A stretch of 64,000 bases of DNA from Tellurirhabdus rosea. GTDB lineage: Bacteria; Bacteroidota; Bacteroidia; Cytophagales; Spirosomataceae. The notes under the pieces are model-generated. The model worked only from the letters and a program-made list of their open reading frames with translations. It was not told where the DNA came from and ran no database searches. Location of the stretch: contig NZ_CP111085.1 of assembly GCF_026278345.1 (NCBI RefSeq), positions 3,365,501 through 3,429,500 on the forward strand, written 5' to 3'. Positions 26,574-33,817 of the stretch are shown piece by piece; the first letter of the stretch is position 1, and every line of letters starts with the position of its first letter. The position numbers were made by a program, and so were the translations under genes.

Positions 26574-26605
26574 TTTGGAGGGAGTGGAGACTTTCTATAC
26601 ATTTG
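26574..26605 (+). promoter_or_regulatory. Promoter of the ohr operon
   Basis: TTTG at 26574-26577, a 20-nt spacer, and TACATTTG at 26598-26605, a full match to the Bacteroidetes consensus in both elements and spacing. Transcription should start near 26612, inside the operator dyad. Confidence 0.75.
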
Positions 26606-26639
26606 TATCGTACACGATATAATCTTATGCGATACAAAT
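26601..26639. promoter_or_regulatory. OhrR-type operator overlapping the ohr promoter
   Basis: ATTTGTATCG (26601-26610) and CGATACAAAT (26630-26639) are perfect inverted copies. Nested inside is TATCGTACACGATA (26606-26619), a 14-bp near-palindrome. The dyad begins in the -7 box and ends in the ATG of the first gene, a position that would block transcription. A MarR/OhrR gene lies in the same operon, so autoregulated repression relieved by organic peroxide is the likely mode. Confidence 0.7.
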
Positions 26640-27054
26640 GAAAACGATTTATCAAACGACAGCAACGGCTGTAGGCGGCCGGGAGGGTCAGGTAAGCAGC
26701 GAAGACGGGGTGTTGACGCTGGAAGTACGCCCTCCGAAAGCGTTGGGTGGCCCTGCCGGGGACTTTACAAATCCGGAGCAGTTGTTCGCCGCCGGGTATG
26801 CGGCCTGCTTCGACAGTGCGCTGAACATGGTGGCGCGTTTGCGGAAAGTTAAGATTACTTCCAGCGTTTCCGCGACCGTTTCTCTCCAAATGGCCGACGC
26901 GACAAGCTTCAACATTGCCGTCGATTTGGCGGTTCGGATGGAAGGTACGGACCGGGCTACGGCTCAGGAACTGCTTGAGCAGGCTCACGCGGTCTGTCCG
27001 TATTCAAAAGCGATTCGGAATAATGTGGTTGTGACCCTGCACTTACAGGAGTAA
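26638..27054 (+). CDS. ohrA: Organic hydroperoxide resistance protein (Ohr, OsmC superfamily)
   Basis: 138 residues. Ohr reduces organic and fatty-acid hydroperoxides with a reactive cysteine, using lipoyl-type thiols, in the cytoplasm. Both conserved cysteines are visible: C57 in GYAACFDSAL and C120 in AHAVCPYSKA. The N-terminal arginine segment TAVGGREGQV and LEVRPPKALGGP are also typical. Length matches the family (about 140). ATG 26638 lies within the operator. Its stop overlaps the start of the next gene (TAATG), so the membrane protein is translationally coupled. Together with the MarR regulator 500 nt downstream this is a peroxide-response operon. Confidence 0.95.
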   Translation: MKTIYQTTATAVGGREGQVSSEDGVLTLEVRPPKALGGPAGDFTNPEQLFAAGYAACFDSALNMVARLRKVKITSSVSATVSLQMADATSFNIAVDLAVRMEGTDRATAQELLEQAHAVCPYSKAIRNNVVVTLHLQE

Positions 27055-27509
27055 TGGACCAAAACGGGATTGCCGGGAATAATCAGGCAGGGACATCCAC
27101 CTTTCAGAAGGTGGGTAGGGTATTGCTGGGGCTGAATCTGGCCTTTGCCGGGACAAGCCATCTCACCTGGGCACGAACCGAGTTTCTGGCGCAGGTGCCT
27201 CCCTGGCTGCCTCTGGATGGGGATCTGGTAGTTGTGCTGTCGGGTATCGTTGAAATTACCCTCGGGCTGGCGCTGGTATTCTGGTTCAGTCAGCGGTTTC
27301 TGGTCGGGTGGGTTGTCGCGGCTTTTTTTGTCGCCATCTTTCCGGGCAACATCGCTCAGCTGGTGCACCACCGGGACGCCTTCGGACTGAATTCGGATCT
27401 GGCGCGCACGGTTCGGCTGTTTTTTCAGCCGGTGCTGGTGATCTGGGCACTCTGGGCGACGGGCGCGTGGCAGACGTGGCGAGCTCGAAAACGGACGTCT
27501 TGGAAATGA
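27054..27509 (+). CDS. DoxX-like membrane protein of the ohr operon
   Basis: 151 residues. Four hydrophobic helices are visible at about 20-38, 58-77, 82-100 and 122-140. The first holds VGRVLLGLNLAFAGTSHLTWAR, as in DoxX-like proteins. The start codon overlaps the ohrA stop by one base, so expression is coupled to peroxide stress. Membrane proteins of this class have been linked to thiol and quinone redox, and a role in recycling reducing equivalents or protecting lipids during hydroperoxide stress is a reasonable guess, not shown by the sequence. Confidence 0.8.
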   Translation: MDQNGIAGNNQAGTSTFQKVGRVLLGLNLAFAGTSHLTWARTEFLAQVPPWLPLDGDLVVVLSGIVEITLGLALVFWFSQRFLVGWVVAAFFVAIFPGNIAQLVHHRDAFGLNSDLARTVRLFFQPVLVIWALWATGAWQTWRARKRTSWK

Positions 27510-27528
27510 TTTCGGCTGAAATGGGTAC

Positions 27529-27556
27529 CTTTATTCGTTAGACCTGACGAATAAAG
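27529..27556. promoter_or_regulatory. Inverted repeat before ohrR
   Basis: CTTTATTCGT and ACGAATAAAG form a perfect 10-bp stem with an 8-nt loop, ten bases before the ohrR ATG. A weak -7-like TACCTTTA (27526-27533) overlaps its left arm. It could be a second operator giving ohrR its own control, or an mRNA hairpin lowering ohrR translation relative to ohrA. Confidence 0.5.
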
Positions 27557-27565
27557 ATTTAGATC

Positions 27566-28009
27566 ATGATGGTAGAACAACTCAAACTGGAAAATCAGGT
27601 TTGTTTTCCGGTCTATGCCGCCTCGCGCCTGATTATCCGGGAATACCAGCCTCATCTGGAGAAACTGGGCCTCACTTACCCGCAGTATCTGGTGCTGCTG
27701 GTGCTCTGGGAGACGGACGGGATTTCTATTTCGGAAATCACCCAGCGGTTGCTGCTGGAGACCAATACCATCACACCCCTGCTCAAGCGCATGGAGGCCA
27801 TGAAACTGCTGGAACGCCAGCGCTCCACGGAAGACGAGCGGAAAGTGATTATCAAACTGACCCCCAAAGGCCGGGACTTACAATCCGCCGCCGCTTCGAT
27901 TCCGGAAGAATTAGTGAAGGGGTTACGGTCGGAAGAGCTGTCCGTCGAGGGGCTGATTCAGATGCGAGACCAGTTGCAGGGGCTTATCCGGATGTTGTCC
28001 AGCAAATAA
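27566..28009 (+). CDS. ohrR: MarR-family peroxide-sensing repressor (OhrR)
   Basis: 147 residues with a winged-helix MarR fold: helices LIIREYQPHLEKLGLTYPQYLVLLVLW, a recognition region SISEITQRLLLETNTITPLLKRME, and a wing containing STEDERKVIIKLTPKG (the DxR signature). The single N-terminal cysteine C13 in ENQVCFPVYAASR is at the position of the redox-sensing Cys15 of OhrR. It has no extra C-terminal cysteine, so it would belong to the 1-Cys type. It most likely represses ohrA-doxX-ohrR through the dyad at 26601-26639 and releases DNA when C13 is oxidised. Confidence 0.92.
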   Translation: MMVEQLKLENQVCFPVYAASRLIIREYQPHLEKLGLTYPQYLVLLVLWETDGISISEITQRLLLETNTITPLLKRMEAMKLLERQRSTEDERKVIIKLTPKGRDLQSAAASIPEELVKGLRSEELSVEGLIQMRDQLQGLIRMLSSK

Positions 28010-28078
28010 GGGCATTGCTGATTCCGGCAATGTCCAAAGCGAACCTGCCATTTCCCGTAAAAAAAGGCGAAACGGGTG

Positions 28079-29578
28079 TTACGGTTGCTCTTTGGCCGTT
28101 TCTTCACTTTTCACCATCTCCGCAATTATCTTTTCGTCCAAACCCGTATTGGCTTCCAGGCCCGGCACCGCTTTTTTCAGATTCGCCACGCCGGTTTCGG
28201 TCACCTTGGTCTGCCAGAGGTAGACGGTTTTCAGCGACTTCAAGCGGCTCAGGCTTTGCAGACCGGCGTCGGTGACCGCCGTACCGTAGAGATTCAGGTA
28301 TTCGAGGTAGGGCAGGACTTTGAGACTGGCGAGACCGGCGTCGGTGACCGCCGTGCCTTCGAGGTGAAGCTTTTGCAGGTTTTTGAGCCGGGCTACCTGC
28401 GTGAGGGTGGCGTCGGTGATCTGGGTGTCGCCCAGCTTCAGCCAGACGATCTGTTCGCTCAATTTGCCCAGTAGCGCGGCCTGTGCGTCGCTGAACGAGC
28501 GGGCGTTCACGGCGCTTACCTCCAGCAGATTCTGGTCTTTCGCCAGCGGCAGCACCAGCAGGCCGGTCTTTTTCAGTTCTTCGACCGCCTTTGCGTCCGG
28601 AGCGGCCACCTTCAGCGCCAGCACCGGCGATTCACCAGTCTTCATTTTTAATTCTTCCTCATTCGTCCCACCCCCGCTGCCCAGCGACGCCAGCGCCGGT
28701 TTCACCGCTTCGTCCACTTTCAGCTGAGCGACTTTCTTGTCAAACGGCGCGCCTTCGTTGATCCACCAGCGCAGCAGGGCAAGCTGGTTTTCGGTCAGCT
28801 GCGTTTTGCCTTTGGGGGGCATGTGGTCGTCGTCTTCCAGCGGCAGCAGGCAGCGTTTCAGCATTTCGCTTTCGTCGGCCTTGCCCGGCACGAAAATAGG
28901 GCCTTCCTCGCCGCCTTTCCGGAGCATTTCGGGCGTGTCCATCCGCAAATCGCCCTTCGCCTTCTGCGGATTGTGGCACTGCACACAGCGGGTTTTCAGA
29001 ATGGGATTCACAATCTGCTCGTACACCAGCGCCTCGTTGACGTTCTCAATCGGCTTGAGGGCCAGCACGTCTTCCTCGCGCGGCGGAATCCCGGCCAGCG
29101 TCCGGATCGGCTCGGGCGTGTACTGCGTCAGGTAATCGGTGCCGTGGGTGAGCGAGCCGCCATGATGCCCCGCCACCATCAACAGCAGCAGCGACAAGGC
29201 CAGCGCGGGCACGTACAGGGCCGAACTGAAAGGGATTTTTTCGGAAAAACGATCGGACTTCACCGCCCAGGCCACCCAGGCAAACGCCGCTACGCCGATG
29301 CCCTGCCACTGGTGTTCCTCCAGCAATTCGGCCTCGTAGCCGCCGCCCAGCGACAGGAAGTACCCGAAGACGCAGGCCACCGTGGCGCTCACCGCCGACC
29401 AGAACAGAATGGCCGTGAGGGTGCTGGCGCTGAAGCTGATCCGCCCCGTCAGCCGCCCGAGTTCGAGCAGCCCGGCCACCATCAGGAAACCAATCGGCAG
29501 GTGGACGATCAGCGGGTGAAAGCGGCCGAAGAAAAGTAACCAGTCAGAGGGGGCGGTGGCTTGAAGGAGCAGGCTCAT
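28079..29578 (-). CDS. DUF2231 membrane domain + c-type cytochrome + leucine-rich repeats
   Basis: 499 residues. Four to five membrane helices occupy residues 12-140. FHPLIVHLPIGF (H21, H26) and AGHHGG (H138, H139) are typical of DUF2231 and could coordinate heme b. A periplasmic Planctomycete-type cytochrome C domain follows, with CVQCH at 198-202 and DDDHMPPKGK as a likely axial-methionine segment. After an acidic linker come about five leucine-rich repeats (LQKLHLEGTAVTDAGLASL, LEYLNLYGTAVTDAGLQSL). This looks like a membrane electron-transfer subunit with a protein-binding tail. The partner is unknown. The NHL protein gene lies upstream, separated by an inverted repeat. Confidence 0.9.
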   Translation of the reverse strand: MSLLLQATAPSDWLLFFGRFHPLIVHLPIGFLMVAGLLELGRLTGRISFSASTLTAILFWSAVSATVACVFGYFLSLGGGYEAELLEEHQWQGIGVAAFAWVAWAVKSDRFSEKIPFSSALYVPALALSLLLLMVAGHHGGSLTHGTDYLTQYTPEPIRTLAGIPPREEDVLALKPIENVNEALVYEQIVNPILKTRCVQCHNPQKAKGDLRMDTPEMLRKGGEEGPIFVPGKADESEMLKRCLLPLEDDDHMPPKGKTQLTENQLALLRWWINEGAPFDKKVAQLKVDEAVKPALASLGSGGGTNEEELKMKTGESPVLALKVAAPDAKAVEELKKTGLLVLPLAKDQNLLEVSAVNARSFSDAQAALLGKLSEQIVWLKLGDTQITDATLTQVARLKNLQKLHLEGTAVTDAGLASLKVLPYLEYLNLYGTAVTDAGLQSLSRLKSLKTVYLWQTKVTETGVANLKKAVPGLEANTGLDEKIIAEMVKSEETAKEQP

Positions 29579-29674
29579 GTAGATTCAGATTCAGCCGCAT
29601 GACGGCTTGTAACGATACTTCCTAAAGGCGGAAATTTCGGGTAAATACTGATGCGGCTTCGATTGGAAGGGTCT

Positions 29675-29768
29675 GGTTCACGCAGATTTACGCGGATTTT
29701 TCCCGCAGATTCTCCCAGATTATTTCTGCGAAAATCTGCGGGAAAATCCGCGTAAATCTGCGTGAACC
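29675..29768. repeat. Inverted repeat of CGCAGATTT-like units (copy 2, near perfect)
   Basis: Left arm 29675-29711 and right arm 29733-29768 are reverse complements over 36 bp with a single one-base gap and a 21-nt loop. Each arm is composed of tandem variants of CGCAGATTTA/CGCGGATTTT/CCGCAGATT. It fills the gap between the NHL gene stop and the DUF2231 gene start and could form a long hairpin in the mRNA. Confidence 0.9.
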
Positions 29769-29781
29769 CCTGGGCGCCCGC

Positions 29782-30840
29782 TCAGGCAATCCGCTCCAGC
29801 TTCACCGGATACGTTTTTTTCGACGCCCACTGCGCCACGTACAGGCTTTCGTCTTCGTCCACCAGCACATCGTGCGGATGCAGAAAACTGGCAAACGTGC
29901 GGTCCTTGCGCTGTTCCTGCAACTGCCCGTTCTGGTACACCGGAGCCGAGCCGCCCGGCGTGGACACCACCTTGTCGGCCTTGTCCAGAATCTGCACGTA
30001 ACCCGAATCCGGGTAGGCGTCCGAAGTGCTGCGGAAGACGGCCGCAAAGAGCATATCGCCGTGCAGAACGGGGCGGCAGACGTACGAGCCGGGCAGCGAG
30101 ATGGTCGAAAGGTATTTTCCGTCCAAAGTAAAACGCTTGATAGCGTTGCGGCGGCGGTCGGTGACGAGCAGCGTGGGGTTGGCTTTGTTGCGGGTATCGA
30201 CCAGCACGCCGTGGCAGCAGTCGAAATGCCCGTTTTCGGTCCCTTTCCCGCCAAAATACCGGATCAGTTTACCGTTGCGGTCGTACTGCATGACGTAGTT
30301 GGAGCCGTAGCCGTCGGCCACGTAAATGTCGCCGTTCGCGGGGTTGACGGCCGTTTCGGTCGGTTTGAACTGCGCGGGATGGGCGTAGACGCCGGTTTCG
30401 CGCGGGTAATCCAGTTTCAGCAGTTCCTTTCCTTTTAGGTCGGTTTTGATGACCTGGTGCCGGTCGGGGTCGCAGATGAACAGCACCTGTTCGCCGCCTT
30501 CGCTGGCCAGCGTCAGGCCGTGGGCACCGGGATAGGCGTTGCCCCAGCTGTCGAGTAGTTTGCCCGATTTGTCGTAGATCAGGACGTTGTTGCGGGTCTC
30601 GTTGGTGAGCAGCAGAATCCGGCCTTTGGCGTCCTGCACCATCTCGTGGCAGTCGTTGACGGGGTTTTTGCCCGCGTCCAGCACGCCCCAGTTCGGGACG
30701 GCCCGGTAGCGGTGCGAGTTGTGCCCGACGACGATCTCGTCCCCTTTCGGCTGTTTACCGAAGAGAACATTCGGAAAGCTGACGGCGGCGGCCAGCGTGG
30801 CAGTCTGCGCCAGGAAGACGCGGCGGGTTGGGTGGTTCAT
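29782..30840 (-). CDS. Exported NHL-repeat beta-propeller protein (Tat signal)
   Basis: 352 residues. The N-terminus has a twin-arginine signal (TRRVFLAQTATLAAAVSFP). The rest consists of about six propeller blades of NHL/6-bladed type: KGRILLLTNETRNNVLIYDKSG, GDIYVADGYGSNYVMQYDRNG, NPTLLVTDRRRNAIKRFTLDG, HDVLVDEDESLYVAQWAS. Such propellers bind ligands or act as lyases/lactonases, and no catalytic set is evident. Tat export suggests folding in the cytoplasm. The gene starts 21 nt after the 77-residue protein gene on the same strand, so it is probably in the operon that begins with the D-aminoacylase. Confidence 0.87.
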   Translation of the reverse strand: MNHPTRRVFLAQTATLAAAVSFPNVLFGKQPKGDEIVVGHNSHRYRAVPNWGVLDAGKNPVNDCHEMVQDAKGRILLLTNETRNNVLIYDKSGKLLDSWGNAYPGAHGLTLASEGGEQVLFICDPDRHQVIKTDLKGKELLKLDYPRETGVYAHPAQFKPTETAVNPANGDIYVADGYGSNYVMQYDRNGKLIRYFGGKGTENGHFDCCHGVLVDTRNKANPTLLVTDRRRNAIKRFTLDGKYLSTISLPGSYVCRPVLHGDMLFAAVFRSTSDAYPDSGYVQILDKADKVVSTPGGSAPVYQNGQLQEQRKDRTFASFLHPHDVLVDEDESLYVAQWASKKTYPVKLERIA

Positions 30841-30861
30841 GGGGTTCAGGAAAGGTAGGGA

Positions 30862-31095
30862 TCAGGCGGCTTGTCTGACGTGCAGGTGGACATCAAGTCC
30901 GGCATCTTCTAGCAATTGCGTCAGTTCTTCAAGGTACCGCTCACGCAATTCAGTGTATTGCTGGATGGCAAACCGGTCACGGTCCGCTTCTTCGATCGCT
31001 TGATGGCGGGCGATGGCTGCCGTGGTGCGTTGAATCAATTCGAGTAATCGAGCAATGAACAAGCCGCGCTCGTGCTCATCCCGTGGTTGTTCCAT
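30862..31095 (-). CDS. Small helical protein of unknown function paired with a nucleotidyltransferase
   Basis: 77 residues, charged and almost entirely alpha-helical by composition (ERGLFIARLLELIQRTTAAI, QYTELRERYLEELTQLLEDAG), without cysteine, signal or membrane segment. The helix ERYLEELTQLLEDAGL has heptad character, so it may dimerise or bind its neighbour. I do not recognise the family. It starts 2 nt after the stop of the nucleotidyltransferase-like gene, implying coupled translation, as in two-gene toxin-antitoxin or MNT/partner modules. A HEPN RxxxxxH motif is not present, so a classical MNT-HEPN pair is not supported. Confidence 0.65.
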   Translation of the reverse strand: MEQPRDEHERGLFIARLLELIQRTTAAIARHQAIEEADRDRFAIQQYTELRERYLEELTQLLEDAGLDVHLHVRQAA

Positions 31096-31097
31096 AG

Positions 31098-31559
31098 TCA
31101 GTATCGAATTACGATAAAACCTTTATTCCGATTGTCTCTTGTTCCGCTGAACTGAAAAAGCCAGTCGGCACGGTCCAGGACGTACAGGTGATGCAGCCGG
31201 TGGTTTTCGGGAAAAGTTTTTACAAAATAACCGTCAATTTGTTTTTTTCGACTAATCCGCTGCTGCCTTAGCTCGTTAATGATCGGCTCATGCTGCGTAT
31301 ACTGATTATAAGGGACGAACGTAACCACGTCAATATCCTTTGGATTCAGCTTTCGGGTAACAAAACTACCGTCAATCCACTGGGTAAATCCACCGGGGAG
31401 CCACTGTTTCAACTCCTGAACGTACGCACAATAATGCAAAAACAATTCCCGGCGGGATGCCGAGGCTGGAAACGCGGCGACAAATTCCTGCTCGAACGTT
31501 TCCAAATCCGCTAAAATCGGTTCGTAGGGCAGCAGGTGCCCGTATTCGTCAAACTGCAT
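31098..31559 (-). CDS. Minimal nucleotidyltransferase-fold protein (DUF6932-like)
   Basis: 153 residues. The pol-beta-type nucleotidyltransferase signature is complete: G64-S65 in WIDGSFVTRK, D75 and D77 in NPKDIDVVTF, and a third acidic residue D109 in KKQIDGYFVKTF. These are the nucleotide-binding turn and three metal-binding carboxylates, so catalytic competence is likely. There is no signal or membrane segment. The gene is visibly more AT-rich than its flanks, a hint of transfer. Its neighbours are a 77-residue helical protein and a CdiI-like immunity protein. Such small NTases often modify RNA, toxins or partner proteins, but the target here is unknown. Confidence 0.7.
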   Translation of the reverse strand: MQFDEYGHLLPYEPILADLETFEQEFVAAFPASASRRELFLHYCAYVQELKQWLPGGFTQWIDGSFVTRKLNPKDIDVVTFVPYNQYTQHEPIINELRQQRISRKKQIDGYFVKTFPENHRLHHLYVLDRADWLFQFSGTRDNRNKGFIVIRY

Positions 31560-31585
31560 ACAAGTTCGGTGGACAAACGTCTGTG

Positions 31586-31978
31586 CTACGACAGTTCCAG
31601 AAAACCATCCGCGCGGATGCCGCGCTCTTCCAGTTCCCAGTCCCGGTACCGGATCAGTTCGTACACGCTGGACCAGAGCGGGCGGTTGGCGTACCAGAAT
31701 TCCGGGTCGATGGTCAGTACACTCTGTAAAAGATCGCCGGGGTAAAAATCTCCCTCTGCAAACAGATTGCCGCCCAGCTTTTCGATCGCCAGCGGGACCA
31801 GGTGGGACAGGGCGGCCTTGTGGGCGATCAGCAGGCGGATGTCTTCCACTGTAAAGCGGGCCAGCGGCGTGCGCCAGAGGGCATACAGCCGCTGTCCGGT
31901 ATGGTCGTCGAAGTCCGGTTCCGGCCAGCTTCGCTGTTCAATGGTTTCGAGGGTTTGTTCTTTCCAGGTGGTTTCCAT
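31586..31978 (-). CDS. CdiI-like contact-dependent inhibition immunity protein
   Basis: 130 residues. LARFTVEDIRLLIAHKAALSHLVPLAIE and FAEGDFYPGDLLQSVLTIDPEFW match the pattern of the CdiI_2-type immunity family. Such proteins neutralise a specific toxin delivered by neighbouring cells, in the cytoplasm. No CdiA, polymorphic toxin or secretion gene is visible in the window, so this is an orphan immunity gene or belongs to a protective set. It starts 6 nt after the D-aminoacylase stop and ends 26 nt before the nucleotidyltransferase start, so expression with the metabolic gene is likely. Confidence 0.75.
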   Translation of the reverse strand: METTWKEQTLETIEQRSWPEPDFDDHTGQRLYALWRTPLARFTVEDIRLLIAHKAALSHLVPLAIEKLGGNLFAEGDFYPGDLLQSVLTIDPEFWYANRPLWSSVYELIRYRDWELEERGIRADGFLELS

Positions 31979-31984
31979 GCTTTT

Positions 31985-33592
31985 TTACTTATTCGCGTCG
32001 GCTACACTGCCCGCCGCGTAGGCACTGCCCCGCAGCAACTGGCCGGGCCGCTTTCCGTTGTGCCGACCGTCTTCAATGACCGGCTCGCCGTTGACCAGCA
32101 CGTACGAGAATCCTTTGGCGTAGCCATGCGGCGCGTCGTAGGTGGCGCCGTCGGCCACGGTATTTTCGTCAAAAACTACGAGGTCCGCCGCGTAGCCCGG
32201 CCGCAGCAGGCCCCGGTCCGCCAGTCTGAAGCGCTGGGCGGGCAGGGAGGTCATCCGGCGGACGGCATCTTCCAGACCCAGCACCTTCTGTTCGCGTACG
32301 TAATGGCCCAGCACGCGGCTGTTGGTGCCGTAGGCGCGCGGATGCGGCATTCCCGACCCAAACCGCACGACCCCGGCATCGGAGGCAATCATCGTGTTCG
32401 GATACCGCATGATGGTGGTCACGTCCTCTTCCGACATGGTGTGGTAGACCATCTGAATCCGCTGGAGGTTAGCTTTTTCCATCAGCTCCAGAATCAGTTC
32501 GGCCTCCGTTTCCAGGTTTGCCTTGCGGCCCATCTGCCGGTTGATGGCCGTGATGCTCTTGCCGTTGAGGGTGGTATCTGCGCGGTAGTAGGCCACCACG
32601 GCGTATTCGTAGTTCTTGCGCTCGCTTTTTTTGAGGGCCGTCACCATTTCGTTGCGGATTTTGGTGCGGGTCGCTGCGTCGCGGAGCCGGGCGAGTAGGG
32701 CCGAGTCGCCGTCGGCCAGCGCCCAGGAGGGGAGCATGGTTTCGAGCGAAGTGCTGGACGCCGTGTACGGGTACTGGTCCACGGTCACGTCGATGCCTTC
32801 GCGGCGGGCGGCCTCCACCATGCCGACCGTTTCGCGGCTGGCGCCCCAGATGGGCTTGCTGGCGACTTTAAAATGCGAAATCTGAATCGGAATGCGGGCT
32901 TCACGGCCAATCTGAATGGCTTCGGCAATGGCTTTGCGGACCTCCTGGCCTTCGGTGCGGATATGCGAGGCGTAGACGCCACCGTAGCGCGCCGCCACTT
33001 TGGCCAGCCCCACGATTTCGCCCGTTTTGGCCCAGGTGCCGGGTTTGTAGATGAGCCCGGTCGAGAGGCCCACGGCGCCCTGTTTCATGGCTTCTTCCAC
33101 GAGGCGCTCCATTTCGGCCTGTTCGCGGGCGGTAGGGTCGCGGAAGGCCGTTTTCATCACTTTCAGCCGGACGGTATTATGGCCGATCATGGCCGCGACG
33201 TTGGGCGAAACGCCCGTCAGCGCCAGCGAGTCGAAAAAGGCCCGCAGGCTGGTGGCCGACCCGCCGCAGTTGCCCGTGATGAGTGTGGTGACCCCGTCGT
33301 ACAGGAAATTTTCGGCCCCCGGCCGCGGCCCGATGCTGCTTTCCAGATGCGTGTGGACATCGATGAAACCGGGCGCAACGATCTGGTTTCGGGCGTCGAT
33401 GACCCGTTTGCCCTCCGCCGCCGGGATGGCGCCGATCCGGGTAATCCTGCCCGCCCGAATGCCGATGTCGGCGTGGTACCAGGCGTTTCCGGTGCCGTCA
33501 ACGACCCGGCCGTTGCGGATGACGAGGTCGTACGTCTGGGCACGGGCCGTTAAGGTCATCAATACGAAGAGGAGTAAACGTAGTGTTGGCAT
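31985..33592 (-). CDS. Exported D-aminoacylase / N-acyl-D-amino-acid deacylase (amidohydrolase superfamily)
   Basis: 535 residues with a short signal peptide (MPTLRLLLFVLMTLTARAQ). The amidohydrolase barrel has HTH metal ligands H80 and H82 (GFIDVHTHLESS), a D-aminoacylase-type cysteine ligand C109 (LITGNCGG), further histidines in YASHIRTEG and IQISHFKV, and the catalytic aspartate in NTMIASDAGVVRFG. It should hydrolyse N-acyl-D-amino acids or related N-acyl compounds, perhaps from peptidoglycan or racemised peptides, in the periplasm. It appears to head the minus-strand run aminoacylase-cdiI-NTase-77aa-NHL. The 225-nt upstream gap shows no clear promoter. Confidence 0.92.
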   Translation of the reverse strand: MPTLRLLLFVLMTLTARAQTYDLVIRNGRVVDGTGNAWYHADIGIRAGRITRIGAIPAAEGKRVIDARNQIVAPGFIDVHTHLESSIGPRPGAENFLYDGVTTLITGNCGGSATSLRAFFDSLALTGVSPNVAAMIGHNTVRLKVMKTAFRDPTAREQAEMERLVEEAMKQGAVGLSTGLIYKPGTWAKTGEIVGLAKVAARYGGVYASHIRTEGQEVRKAIAEAIQIGREARIPIQISHFKVASKPIWGASRETVGMVEAARREGIDVTVDQYPYTASSTSLETMLPSWALADGDSALLARLRDAATRTKIRNEMVTALKKSERKNYEYAVVAYYRADTTLNGKSITAINRQMGRKANLETEAELILELMEKANLQRIQMVYHTMSEEDVTTIMRYPNTMIASDAGVVRFGSGMPHPRAYGTNSRVLGHYVREQKVLGLEDAVRRMTSLPAQRFRLADRGLLRPGYAADLVVFDENTVADGATYDAPHGYAKGFSYVLVNGEPVIEDGRHNGKRPGQLLRGSAYAAGSVADANK

Positions 33593-33817
33593 TACGAAAG
33601 AGTTAGGTTGCTACAAGGTAGCAAAAGAACCGCGGGATGTCTACACAAAAGGCCCTTCCGGCCGCAAAGAAGCCTTTCTTTCGCCGAAAATCCGCTGAAT
33701 CCGGGGTCGGGAGGACCAAACCGGTTCAGCGGGAGAGGAATAGAGTAAGTACGGTCCGGTGGCGGCTTTTTACGAAAATATCCAAAGACTAACCGCCTTT
33801 CCGCAACCCTTACTCGT

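Noticed and set aside
29675-29768. Possible CRISPR or attachment site because of repeated CGCAGATTT units.
   Set aside because: Repeats are adjacent and inverted without unique spacers, and no cas or integrase gene is near.
30862-31559. Classical MNT-HEPN toxin-antitoxin pair.
   Set aside because: The nucleotidyltransferase signature is present but the 77-residue partner lacks the HEPN RxxxxxH motif and is too short; only a generic two-gene module can be claimed.
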